IMG/VR virus record: IMGVR_UViG_3300022602_000434
Span: 1 to 23,644 of that record
Source of the DNA: a virus
DNA: 23,644 bases
Reading direction: 5' to 3' (one strand)
The stretch's first letter is position 1; every line of letters begins with the position of its first letter. Below are positions 1-7,676 of the stretch, piece by piece. The notes beneath the pieces are model-generated. The model ran no database searches. It was given only the letters and a program-made list of their open reading frames with translations, and was not told where the DNA came from. The translations under genes were made by a program, and so were the position numbers.

Positions 1-33
1 GACCACAAATAACTGGTATCAAATGCGTAGGCA

Positions 34-65
34 CAAAAAAAGAGAGAGCGCTGTGCGCCCTCTCT
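34..65 (-). terminator. Rho-independent terminator for the leftward gene
   Basis: Positions 41-65 form an 11-pair hairpin (AGAGAGAGCGC / GCGCCCTCTCT) with a TGT loop and a single A-C mismatch. Read leftward it is followed by a run of T (the A run at 35-41 on the plus strand), the standard intrinsic-terminator layout. There is no T run on the rightward side, so it works for minus-strand transcription only. It lies 11 bases past the stop codon of the short leftward gene, which supports that gene being real. Confidence 0.75.
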
Positions 66-75
66 TGCTGATTGA

Positions 76-237
76 TTAACGTGCGTATCGTATCGCTAGG
101 CGTTGACCGAAGATGTTATATATAACACCGAAGATGTTACGCTTAGGGTATGAGTGTAAGTACTCATAAGCCTCACGCTTAGAGTATGCGACATGAGTGA
201 ACACTTGATCTTCCCACTGAACTGTTACCTTGTACAT
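76..237 (-). CDS. Small hypothetical protein (53 aa), leftward
   Basis: A 53-codon open frame on the minus strand, from ATG at 237 to TAA at 76. The start MYKVTVQWEDQVFTHVAYSK is preceded by GAAAGG six bases upstream of the ATG, a good ribosome binding site, and the gene is followed directly by an intrinsic terminator. The product is basic and rich in aromatic residues, with a short internal duplication (NIFGVIY-NIFGQR) that is also visible in the DNA as two copies of CGAAGATGTTA. There is no membrane segment and no family I recognise. It is transcribed away from the terminase operon, so it may be the last gene of a leftward early or regulatory operon. Function is unknown. Start, ribosome site, stop and terminator agree, so I trust the gene more than its size alone would allow. 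Confidence 0.6.
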   Translation of the reverse strand: MYKVTVQWEDQVFTHVAYSKREAYEYLHSYPKRNIFGVIYNIFGQRLAIRYAR

Positions 238-290
238 GATGTACCTTTCATAATCTGCATTGCACTATTGCTTTGCATTAAGTGTATTTT

Positions 291-324
291 ACCCCATATG
301 TGGGGCATATGTCCAGTTTGGGGT
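291..324. promoter_or_regulatory. Possible operator: paired CATATG palindromes with C4/G4 inverted repeats
   Basis: Two CATATG palindromes at 295-300 and 306-311 are spaced 11 bases apart, about one helical turn. They sit inside an ACCCCA (291-296) / TGGGG (301-305) / TGGGGT (319-324) arrangement that can form a small hairpin. Two identical palindromes on the same helix face suggest a binding site for a dimeric regulator. The site lies just upstream of the leftward gene. No protein is known to bind it; this is a pattern call only. Confidence 0.3.
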
Positions 325-544
325 ACAGGGCGCGCCCCCTACCCCCCCTTTTTCTAAATGAGCCTCTCCGCCGACCATCCCACCAAGACATACACAAATG
401 ACACTTCATTTTTCAAAACCCACCCCCTTATATGTCAAGTTACATCGGGTTCAATTTAAATATATAAAAAATTTTCCATAACTCGCCCTGCCAAAAAAGG
501 ACCCTAATAAATCGTGGCAGATCGCAGTTCGTCCAGTTTTAATA

Positions 545-550
545 TATAAT
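545..550 (+). promoter_or_regulatory. Candidate -10 box (TATAAT) for the late operon
   Basis: A perfect TATAAT lies upstream of the small terminase gene, but no good TTGACA-like -35 box is visible at 16-18 bases. If used, transcription would start near 557, downstream of the ATG at 549 and about 43 bases before the ATG at 600, which favours 600 as the true start of the small terminase. A phage-encoded or activator-dependent promoter could explain the missing -35 box. Confidence 0.3.
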
Positions 551-599
551 GCGACAAACTACTAAGCCCTCCGCGAGGAGACTAAATATAAAGGTAGAC

Positions 600-1184
600 A
601 TGGATGAGATGATTCCGCCAATCGAGGAGAACATACCGTTGCCAAGCAGCGCAGCGGAAGCCTTCCCTGAATTATCTCCTGCACAAGAATTAGAGATGCG
701 AGCTAACGTTATTAAGCTCATGTCTGATTTGACTGGCAATCCTCTTATACCAAGTTCAGGCGATGTAGATACCGCCAAGCAAATAGCAAAACAGATGATG
801 GAAGATCCTCATCATCGACCAGACTTCTCCAAGTACGGAAACGAAACACTTGCATTCCTTGCAGGCATGGTTGCGCAAACTAATGTTGCAATCGTAGATG
901 ACCTCGCAGATTTAAAAATGTATGTGGTCAACAAACTTATCATGGAAGTAGAAAATGCACGGGACTCAAAGATCCGCGTAGCTGCTCTATCTAAACTGGG
1001 TGAGATTGATGGTGTCGATGCGTTTAAGAAACGCAGTGAGATGACTGTCAAACATCAAACGATGGAAGAAGTTGAAAAGGAACTTCTACAGACACTTGAG
1101 AGTATTGAGACAAAAGTTATTGATGTCGAAGCAAAGACTATAGTTAGCACTACGCGAGTAGACTCTACTAATGACAGCAATTAA
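600..1184 (+). CDS. terS: Terminase small subunit (probable)
   Basis: A 194-residue protein directly upstream of, and overlapping by 14 bases, the large terminase gene; that position is the main reason for the call. Small terminases recognise the packaging site and load the large subunit onto DNA. The protein is acidic and mostly helical. The segment around residues 120-150 (IRVAALSKLGEIDGVDAF) resembles the conserved helix often seen in this class. An in-frame ATG at 549 would add 17 residues but has no ribosome binding site. The ATG at 600 follows AAAGG by five bases and looks almost identical to the start of the gene at 2700 (AAGGATAGATATGGATGAG), so I chose 600. The sequence is too divergent to place in a named family, and a DNA-binding helix-turn-helix is not obvious. 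Confidence 0.7.
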   Translation: MDEMIPPIEENIPLPSSAAEAFPELSPAQELEMRANVIKLMSDLTGNPLIPSSGDVDTAKQIAKQMMEDPHHRPDFSKYGNETLAFLAGMVAQTNVAIVDDLADLKMYVVNKLIMEVENARDSKIRVAALSKLGEIDGVDAFKKRSEMTVKHQTMEEVEKELLQTLESIETKVIDVEAKTIVSTTRVDSTNDSN

Positions 1185-2691
1185 TATTACTCCAGAGCAG
1201 CTATTTAAAATTCGTCAAGCGTTGCCGACGATGCCTGACAAACAAAAAAGGAAAACGCTTGAGCTTCTACGACAATATCAAATACAAATTACTCAATCAG
1301 TTGGAAAAGATTCTTTTCTGGACTTTGTTAAGCATGTATATCCGGGTTACAAGGTTGGCCCTCACCATCTTAAGCTCGCTCAAATATTTGAAGACATCGC
1401 CGCAGGAAAAAGCAAGCGCGTTATCGTTAACATTGCGCCACGACATGGTAAGTCTGAACTTATTTCCTACCTCGCACCTGCTTGGTTCCTTGGAAAGTAT
1501 CCGCAAAAAAAAGTTATTATGGCGTCTCACACTGCTGATCTTGCAGTTAATTTTGGTCGTCGAGTCCGTAATCTTGTGGGTTCGGATTCGTACAAGGATA
1601 TTTTTCCGCAAATAGAATTACAAGCTGATAGTAAATCAGCGTCACGATGGGGGACAAATTTCAATGGTGAATACTTTGCTATCGGTGTTGGCGGTGCTTT
1701 GGCTGGTCGAGGCGCAGACCTTTTTATTATTGATGACCCACATTCGGAGCAAGAAGCCAAGACTGGAAAACCTGAAGTATTTCTTCCTGCTTGGGAGTGG
1801 TTTCAATCTGGTCCTTTGCAGCGTCTTATGCCTGGAGGTGCTATTGTGGTCGTCATGACCAGATGGTCTAAGCTTGATCTGACTGGTCAAATAGTTAGTC
1901 AGATGAATAAAGATGATGCGGTAGACAAGTGGGAAGTAGTTGAGTTCCCAGCCATTAAAGAAGATGGCGAGGCTTTATGGCCTGAGTTCTGGCCTGTAGA
2001 AGAGTTATATGCGAAGAAAGCTGCACTTGACATAAGGTACTGGAATGCACAGTATATGCAGAACCCCGTATCGGAAGAAGGAGCTTTGATCAAGCGTGAG
2101 TGGTGGAATATATGGGACAAAGAGCATCCACCGATGTGTGAGTTCACCATCATGAGTCTTGACGCGGCGCAAGAATCAAACAACAGAGCAGACTATAACG
2201 CCCTCACAACTTGGGGTGTGTTCTTCAACGAAGAGACAAATAACTTCGCAATCATATTGCTTAATGCAATCAAGAAGCGGATGGAGTATCCAGAACTTAA
2301 AAAGCTGGTGTTAGAGGAATATAAAGAGTGGCAACCTGATGCGTTTATGGTGGAGAAGAAGTCCAACGGATCGGCTCTGTATCAGGAATTCAGGCGTATG
2401 GGCGTACCTGTTGGGGAGTTTACTCCAGGCAAAGGACAAGATAAAATTGCACGAGTTAATGCAGTATCAGATCTCTTTGCTTCCGGAATAGTGTGGGCAC
2501 CAGACCGCAGGTGGGCAAGAGAAGTAATAGAAGAATGTAATGACTTCCCAAGCGGCGCAAACGACGACTTGGTGGACTCTACAACACTCGCGCTCCTCAG
2601 ATTTAGGCAAGGTGGATTCCTTCGCCTACCCAACGATGAACCAGACGATACCTTCTTGCGGCAATATCGCAAGAGGCCAGCTTATTATTAA
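1171..2691 (+). CDS. terL: Terminase large subunit (ATPase and nuclease)
   Basis: A 506-residue packaging motor that docks on the portal, pumps DNA into the procapsid using ATP and cuts the concatemer. The ATPase domain shows a Walker A motif APRHGKSEL (residues 89-97), a Walker B motif DLFIIDDP (183-190) and a coupling-motif segment MTRWSKLDLTG (229-239). The RNase H-like nuclease domain follows, with acidic residues at D331 (SLDAAQ), E395 (MVEKKSNG) and D465/D466 (GANDDLVD), the expected metal-binding set. The length is normal for a full large terminase. The start overlaps the small terminase gene by 14 bases and has no clear ribosome site of its own, so translation is probably coupled. The stop codon is fused to the ribosome site of the next gene (TAAGGA). 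Confidence 0.97.
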   Translation: MTAINITPEQLFKIRQALPTMPDKQKRKTLELLRQYQIQITQSVGKDSFLDFVKHVYPGYKVGPHHLKLAQIFEDIAAGKSKRVIVNIAPRHGKSELISYLAPAWFLGKYPQKKVIMASHTADLAVNFGRRVRNLVGSDSYKDIFPQIELQADSKSASRWGTNFNGEYFAIGVGGALAGRGADLFIIDDPHSEQEAKTGKPEVFLPAWEWFQSGPLQRLMPGGAIVVVMTRWSKLDLTGQIVSQMNKDDAVDKWEVVEFPAIKEDGEALWPEFWPVEELYAKKAALDIRYWNAQYMQNPVSEEGALIKREWWNIWDKEHPPMCEFTIMSLDAAQESNNRADYNALTTWGVFFNEETNNFAIILLNAIKKRMEYPELKKLVLEEYKEWQPDAFMVEKKSNGSALYQEFRRMGVPVGEFTPGKGQDKIARVNAVSDLFASGIVWAPDRRWAREVIEECNDFPSGANDDLVDSTTLALLRFRQGGFLRLPNDEPDDTFLRQYRKRPAYY

Positions 2692-2699
2692 GGATAGAT

Positions 2700-3470
2700 A
2701 TGGATGAGTATCAAAGAGTATATCCAATCCATGGCGGATATTATCCACCTGGAACTGCGCCTGAGCTACATGCAGCGGCTTATAAATATGCAGCTAAAAA
2801 GGGATTAAAGCTTAAATCTCCTGAATACTATTTACCTGATACTAAAGAAATAACTAGGGACAATTACATACCAGCACGTCGTGTTTCACATAAAACCAAA
2901 GATGGTGTAGAGACACTAGATACGGGGTACGACAAAGAAACAATGGGTAAACTACTGGATGCTTATAAAGTAGCTAACAAACAATTCGGTGTGCCTATGT
3001 TGCACCCTGATCAGATAACGGCTATGGCACTAGAAGAAGGCCGTTCTAATTTTGGTTTTAATGATTTTAATGAAAACAATAAACATGCAGTGAATGTTTA
3101 TAAAGCATTAGTCAAACAAGGTTTTGATCCATATGCAGCAGGTTTTCCTGCAGCTGTTTTAGATAAACAACAAGTCGCTGCTCGTTTAGATAAGCCTGTT
3201 TTTGAAGTTTGGAATGGTACGGGTGTGGCGGCAAGAAACTACAACCAAAGGGTCAACAACGCAATGGATGTAGTAGATCATCCAAGGAATCAAGAGCTTA
3301 GACAATTTATCCAAGACAAATTAGGATATGTACAACCTACTGCGCAAACAAACCCAGTACCACAGCCAGACATTCAACCCACACAACTACCACCCATGGA
3401 TATGGCAGTACAAAATAAAATTGGCGGCATGATAGATAGGCCATTGCAAGGCAACCGTAAAACTATTTAA
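2700..3470 (+). CDS. Possible lysozyme/transglycosylase-like phage protein
   Basis: A 256-residue protein between the large terminase and the portal, with ribosome site AAGGATAGAT before ATG. The N-terminus is rich in Tyr and Pro. Residues 98-180 contain ITAMALEEGRSNFGFNDFNE and later VFEVWNGTG and AARNYNQRV. The Glu within LEEGRSNFG followed by an Asn/Phe-rich turn, and the WNGTG...Y..RV ending, are reminiscent of lysozyme-fold transglycosylase domains in large phage virion proteins, where a Glu is catalytic. The C-terminal 60 residues are rich in Pro and Gln and look disordered. If enzymatic, it could open the cell wall during entry or at lysis. The match is weak and from memory; it could equally be a structural protein of unknown function. 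Confidence 0.4.
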   Translation: MDEYQRVYPIHGGYYPPGTAPELHAAAYKYAAKKGLKLKSPEYYLPDTKEITRDNYIPARRVSHKTKDGVETLDTGYDKETMGKLLDAYKVANKQFGVPMLHPDQITAMALEEGRSNFGFNDFNENNKHAVNVYKALVKQGFDPYAAGFPAAVLDKQQVAARLDKPVFEVWNGTGVAARNYNQRVNNAMDVVDHPRNQELRQFIQDKLGYVQPTAQTNPVPQPDIQPTQLPPMDMAVQNKIGGMIDRPLQGNRKTI

Positions 3471-3478
3471 GGATATAT

Positions 3479-6091
3479 ATGTCAATAGATAAAGCACTAT
3501 ACCAAAACCCGCAAGGGTTAGATCAACTAGGGGACGGCGAAGAGCCTCTTGAAATTCATATTGAAGACCCAGAAGCAGTAGACATCGAAGGTCCTGGCTT
3601 TGCTATGCACATGGAGAAAGCCCATGATGAAGAAGGCTTTGACGACAACTTAGCAGAGTACATGGATGAGAATGCGTTACTTAAGATAGCTGCTGAACTC
3701 ATTGCAGATTACGAAGCAGACGTTGGTTCACGTAAAGAGTGGATACAGACTTACACTGACGGATTAGAACTTCTTGGTCTAAAGATTGAAGAACGTATTG
3801 AGCCTTGGCCTGGTGCATGTGGTGTGTTCCACCCACTTCTTGCAGAAGCACTTGTAAAGTTCCAAGCTGAAACAATGATGGAGACATTCCCTGCAGCGGG
3901 GCCTGTTAAGACAGCAATCATCGGTAAAGAAACACCTGAGAAAAAAGAAGCAGCAGAACGTGTTCATGATGATATGAACTACGAGATTACTGAGGTAATG
4001 AAAGAATATAGACCTGAGCATGAGCGCATGTTGTGGGGCTTGGGACTATCAGGTAACGCGTTTAAGAAAGTGTACGAAGATCCTGATCTTGATAGACAGA
4101 CATCTGTTTATGTGCCTGCAGAAGATGTAGTTGTACCGTACGGCGCGTCAGATTTAGAGTCAGCAGAACGTATTACGCACGTGATGAGGAAAACTGAGAA
4201 TGAGATGAAGAGGCTCATTCACTCTGGTTTTTACAGAGATATTGATCTTGGCGAACCAAGTAATGTATTAGATGAAGTAGAGAAGAAAATTGCTGAGAAG
4301 TTAGGCTTTAGAGCCGAGACAGACAGCAGATACAAACTGCTGGAGATGCAGGTAGAGTGGGACTTAGAAGGGTTTGAGCACGTTGACGAAGACGGCGAGC
4401 CAACAGGTTTAGCATTGCCTTACATTATTACTATAGATAAAGGAACTGCCAATGTACTCGCAATCAGACGTAACTGGAAACAAGGCGATAAACTTCTTAA
4501 AAAACGTAGGCATTTTGTTCACTACCCTTATATTCCAGGGTTTGGTTTTTATGCTTTTGGACTCATACATCTTATTGGCGCTTTTGCTAAGTCTGGTACT
4601 AGCATTTTGCGCCAGCTTGTCGATGCTGGTACATTATCTAACCTCCCAGGCGGCTTCAAAACTAGAGGCTTGCGCACGAAAGGTGATGACACGCCAATAG
4701 CACCTGGAGAGTTCCGTGACGTAGATGTACCAAGCGGAAGTATGCGCGACAACATTATGCCGTTGCCATACAAAGAGCCATCACAAGTTCTATTTACGCT
4801 GTTCAATAGCATCATCGAAGAAGGAAGAAAATTCGCTGGCGCTGCTGATTTGCAAGTAAGCGATATGAGTGCAGCCTCTCCTGTAGGAACAACTCTGGCG
4901 ATCCTCGAGAGAACACTTAAGGCGATGAGTGCTGTTCAGGCGCGCATACACTACGCGATGCGTCAAGAGTTTGAGTTACTCAAGGATATCATCGCTGAGA
5001 ACTGTACAGATGAGTATGACTACGACCCAGACTCTGGCAACCGTCGTGCTAAGAGACAAGACTATGAGATGGTCAACATCATCCCAGTCAGTGATCCGAA
5101 CGCGGCGACTATGGCTCAGAAGGTTGTCCAGTATCAAGCTGCACTACAACTTGCGCAGACAGCACCACAGATTTATGACCTTCCGCTATTACATCGTCAG
5201 ATGTTGGAGGTGATTGGCATAAAGAATTACCAAAAGCTTGTGCCGATGGAAGACGATATTAAGCCGCGTGACCCTGTGTCTGAGAACCAGGACATCCTGC
5301 GTAACAAACCTGTGAAGGCGTTTAATTATCAAGACCATAAGGCTCACATTGCGGTACATATGTCAGCGATGCAAGACCCGCATATCCAGCAGATCATAGG
5401 CATGAACCCACAACTAGCACAACAGTTGACGGCGGCAATGTCTGCACATATTACTGAGCATCTAGGTATGGAGTATCGCAAAGAGCTTGAGCAACAAATG
5501 GGTCAAACGTTGCCTCCATATAACGAAGAGACAGACGAGAAAACAATGTCTCCAGAGATGGAAGTTAGAGTATCTCAGATGGCAGCTCAAGCAGCACAAA
5601 AACTGCTACAGCAACACCAGCAGGAGGCTCAGCAACAGCAGAACCAGCAACAAGCTCAAGACCCGCTTATTCAGTTGCAACAACAAGAGCTTCAGATTAA
5701 ACAAAGTGATTTGCAACGTAAAGCTCAGAAAGATCAGTCTGATGCAGCGCTTAAAGCACGGCAGCTGCAGATCGAAGAAACAAGAATACAAGCGACTCAA
5801 CATACAGACGGGGCCAAACTTGCAATTCAAGCGATGCAAGCAAAAGCCCAGAATGAACATCAGAAAGAGGTTGAAGGCTTTAAATCATCTATAGATATTC
5901 ATAAACATATGTCTATGCTTGCTACACAGGCTGAAAATACACGAAATCAGACCCAAGCACAGATCCATAATGCCGAATTACAGGCTCAAACAGCCCGTTT
6001 TCAGGCAGAAAAACAAGCAGAAACAGCAAGATTACAAGCTGAAAAACAGGCTCAAACAGCCCAAAAACAGCCAAAAAAGGACAATAAATGA
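3479..6091 (+). CDS. Portal protein
   Basis: An 870-residue protein downstream of the terminase, the ring at the unique capsid vertex through which DNA enters and leaves. The long core shows the pattern of podovirus-type portals: RIEPWPGACGVFHPLLAEAL (from about residue 108), ETMMETFPAAGPVKT, the segment around GLSGNAFKKVYEDP, and a region rich in aromatic residues and Gly at about residues 345-370. The first 55 residues are acidic and look flexible. From about residue 690 it becomes a long Gln/Ala-rich helix, probably coiled coil, with a poly-Gln patch near residues 710-730 and Q-A-E-K type repeats to the end. This tail makes it longer than many portals and may form a barrel inside the head. 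The stop overlaps the next start (ATGA). Confidence 0.92.
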   Translation: MSIDKALYQNPQGLDQLGDGEEPLEIHIEDPEAVDIEGPGFAMHMEKAHDEEGFDDNLAEYMDENALLKIAAELIADYEADVGSRKEWIQTYTDGLELLGLKIEERIEPWPGACGVFHPLLAEALVKFQAETMMETFPAAGPVKTAIIGKETPEKKEAAERVHDDMNYEITEVMKEYRPEHERMLWGLGLSGNAFKKVYEDPDLDRQTSVYVPAEDVVVPYGASDLESAERITHVMRKTENEMKRLIHSGFYRDIDLGEPSNVLDEVEKKIAEKLGFRAETDSRYKLLEMQVEWDLEGFEHVDEDGEPTGLALPYIITIDKGTANVLAIRRNWKQGDKLLKKRRHFVHYPYIPGFGFYAFGLIHLIGAFAKSGTSILRQLVDAGTLSNLPGGFKTRGLRTKGDDTPIAPGEFRDVDVPSGSMRDNIMPLPYKEPSQVLFTLFNSIIEEGRKFAGAADLQVSDMSAASPVGTTLAILERTLKAMSAVQARIHYAMRQEFELLKDIIAENCTDEYDYDPDSGNRRAKRQDYEMVNIIPVSDPNAATMAQKVVQYQAALQLAQTAPQIYDLPLLHRQMLEVIGIKNYQKLVPMEDDIKPRDPVSENQDILRNKPVKAFNYQDHKAHIAVHMSAMQDPHIQQIIGMNPQLAQQLTAAMSAHITEHLGMEYRKELEQQMGQTLPPYNEETDEKTMSPEMEVRVSQMAAQAAQKLLQQHQQEAQQQQNQQQAQDPLIQLQQQELQIKQSDLQRKAQKDQSDAALKARQLQIEETRIQATQHTDGAKLAIQAMQAKAQNEHQKEVEGFKSSIDIHKHMSMLATQAENTRNQTQAQIHNAELQAQTARFQAEKQAETARLQAEKQAQTAQKQPKKDNK

Positions 6092-6291
6092 GCTATGAAA
6101 CGTCAAAACTAGCCGATTTAGTCAGCCAAAAGGTTGATGAGAAGGTTAGACAACTTGAAGAAGCCCTTGGCAACAAATCTGCCAAGGACTATGCCGAATA
6201 CTGTGCAATGTGTGGGGAAATTACAGGTCTGCTCACCGTGCGCAGATACATCACAGACCTGACAAAAAACTTAGAGGAATCAGATGACTGA
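6088..6291 (+). CDS. Small helical protein of unknown function (67 aa)
   Basis: Starts on the ATGA that ends the portal gene and overlaps the following gene by eight bases, so all three are probably translated in a coupled way. The product is charged and predicted almost wholly helical (KVDEKVRQLEEALG, then GEITGLLTVRRYITDLTKNLEE), with two Cys at CAMCG. Similar short helical proteins often follow the portal gene in phages of this kind, but their role is not known to me. It could be a portal-associated or assembly factor. Confidence 0.65.
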   Translation: MSYETSKLADLVSQKVDEKVRQLEEALGNKSAKDYAEYCAMCGEITGLLTVRRYITDLTKNLEESDD

Positions 6292-6694
6292 TACAAACGT
6301 GGTTGATTTAACCCAAGCTGTGGACTTATCCAACATATTGGATAAAACCCAGGAACAAAAGGCAACACAATTGCCTAGACCGTCAGGATGGAAAATACTT
6401 TGCGCTATTCCAGAGAAAGAAAGGGAATTTGAAAGCGGTATTGCTAAGTCCGATGAAACTATTAGAAATGAGGAGCTGTTAACCACAGTCTTGTTTGTAG
6501 TAGCTTTGGGGCCAGACTGCTATACCGATAAAACAAGATATCCATCAGGACCTTGGTGTAAGGTAGGCGACTTCATTCTTGTCAGACCAAACGCTGGCTC
6601 AAGAATGGTAATCCACGGAAGAGAATTCCGTATGATCAATGAAGATTCTGTCGAGGGTGTAGTTGAAGACCCACGCGGAATTTATCGTCCTTAA
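6284..6694 (+). CDS. GroES-like co-chaperonin fold protein
   Basis: A 136-residue protein whose residues 34-128 follow the order of a GroES (Cpn10) barrel: GWKILCAIPEKE (first strand), SGIAKSDE, LFVVALGPDCY (the place of the GEVIAVG strand), CKVGDFILVRPNAGSRMVI (the place of VKVGDRVLFGKYAGTEVKI) and GREFRMINEDSVEGVV (the place of GEEYLIMREDDILAVL). GroES caps GroEL to fold proteins, and T4 gp31 shows that phages can carry their own version for capsid folding. The mobile-loop position here (about 50-66, SGIAKSDETIRNEEL) lacks a clear hydrophobic IVL tripeptide, so binding to host GroEL is uncertain. About 30 extra residues precede the barrel. The alternative is a structural protein that reuses the fold. 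It sits directly before the scaffold gene. Ribosome site AGAGGA. Confidence 0.65.
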   Translation: MTDTNVVDLTQAVDLSNILDKTQEQKATQLPRPSGWKILCAIPEKEREFESGIAKSDETIRNEELLTTVLFVVALGPDCYTDKTRYPSGPWCKVGDFILVRPNAGSRMVIHGREFRMINEDSVEGVVEDPRGIYRP

Positions 6695-6703
6695 GGAGCG
6701 AAC

Positions 6704-7672
6704 ATGCAATCATTTAAATTTCCAGATGAAATTGACAATAAGGGTAAACCCCAAGAGGAAGAATTAGACATACAGATTGAGGATGATGAGCCAGTCGAAG
6801 TCAAAATTGTTGACGACACTCCACCCGAAGATCAGCATGTTGAACCTTTACCTGAAAAGATTAAAGAGGAATTAGAGCAAGCTGATGAAGCCGAAGACTA
6901 TTCCCAAAACGTAAAGCAAAAGTTCAAGCAGTATAAAAAGGCTTGGCATGATGAGCGCAGGGCTAAAGAAGCTGCTTATCGTGAGCAGCAAGAAGCATTG
7001 GCAATGGCTCAGAGAGTTCTAGATGAGAACAAGCGCCTTAAAAATGTACTGCAAGAAGGCGAGAAAGAACTTTTGTCAACTTATAAAACTTCAGCGGAAT
7101 CTGAAGTCGATCTTGCTAAGCGCAACTACAAAGAAGCGTATGATTCTGGCGACAGTGATAAGGTTTTAGAGGCTCAACAAGAGCTAATTAAAGCCCAATT
7201 GAAGCTAGATAAAGCAAAAAACTTTAAACCCTCTGTACAAGTTGAAGAAAATAGTGTACAAACGAGCTATGTACCACCTGCTGCACCACAGCAGATGGAT
7301 CCAAAAGTTGCAAGCTGGGTGTCCAGAAACCCCTGGTTTACTGATCCAAAGAAGAAAAGTATGAGCAGCTATGCCCGTGGTGTTCACGAAGAACTAGCGG
7401 AAAAGTATGGTGGCGCTTTTATAGGTACTGATGAATACTTCACCAGTATCGACAAGGAAGTGAGACGTCGGTTCCCAGAAGAATTCGGCCTCAACGTCCA
7501 AATCGAGGAGGAAACTAAACCTACTCGAACAAAGTCAAGCACGGTAGTCGCTTCTGCTAAACGTACGACTGCACCTAAGCAGGTGACACTCACGAAAACA
7601 CAGCAAGCCTTGGCTAAAAAGCTCGGACTAACCAATGAGCAATACGCTCGCGAACAAGTTAAATTGGGGTAA
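6704..7672 (+). CDS. Capsid scaffolding protein (probable)
   Basis: A 322-residue protein between the portal and capsid genes, the usual position of the scaffold that shapes the procapsid and then leaves. The first 65 residues are strongly acidic. Residues 66-175 are a long charged helix, probably coiled coil. A small conserved block follows (MDPKVASWVSRNPWF, from residue 198), then a flexible Thr/Lys-rich linker. The C-terminal helix LTKTQQALAKKLGLTNEQYA is typical of scaffold ends that touch the coat protein. Ribosome site AAGGAG, with the preceding stop codon fused into it. No protease gene is visible in the window, so scaffold removal by cleavage is not suggested. Confidence 0.8.
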   Translation: MQSFKFPDEIDNKGKPQEEELDIQIEDDEPVEVKIVDDTPPEDQHVEPLPEKIKEELEQADEAEDYSQNVKQKFKQYKKAWHDERRAKEAAYREQQEALAMAQRVLDENKRLKNVLQEGEKELLSTYKTSAESEVDLAKRNYKEAYDSGDSDKVLEAQQELIKAQLKLDKAKNFKPSVQVEENSVQTSYVPPAAPQQMDPKVASWVSRNPWFTDPKKKSMSSYARGVHEELAEKYGGAFIGTDEYFTSIDKEVRRRFPEEFGLNVQIEEETKPTRTKSSTVVASAKRTTAPKQVTLTKTQQALAKKLGLTNEQYAREQVKLG

Positions 7673-7676
7673 TAAC

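Larger units (their letters stand above)
238..599. other. Divergent non-coding region between leftward gene and late operon
   Basis: No convincing gene on either strand. Left to right it holds a TTGCAT-rich stretch (257-280), a cluster of short palindromes and inverted C4/G4 blocks (291-324), a pyrimidine tract of C and T (333-355), an AT-rich stretch with TATATAAA (461-468) and a TATAAT box (545-550). As the only strand switch in the window it is the natural place for promoters in both directions and for operators. A packaging start site (pac or cos) could also lie here or in the small terminase gene, but nothing in the sequence shows this. Confidence 0.55.

Noticed and set aside
333-355. 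G-quadruplex on the minus strand in the C-rich tract
   Set aside because: Only two long G runs are present close together; four separated runs are lacking, so a stable quadruplex is not supported.
549-599. Start of the small terminase at ATG 549
   Set aside because: No ribosome site, and the ATG overlaps a TATAAT box. The in-frame ATG at 600 has AAAGG at the right distance and matches the start context of the gene at 2700.
5600-5670. CAG/CAA triplet tract as a regulatory or unstable repeat
   Set aside because: The tract is imperfect with mixed codons and is fully explained by the poly-Gln helix of the portal.
5487-5894. Second rightward frame inside the portal gene (135 residues)
   Set aside because: It follows from the Gln-rich codon repeats of the portal frame (CAG/CAA read in another frame); no ribosome site.
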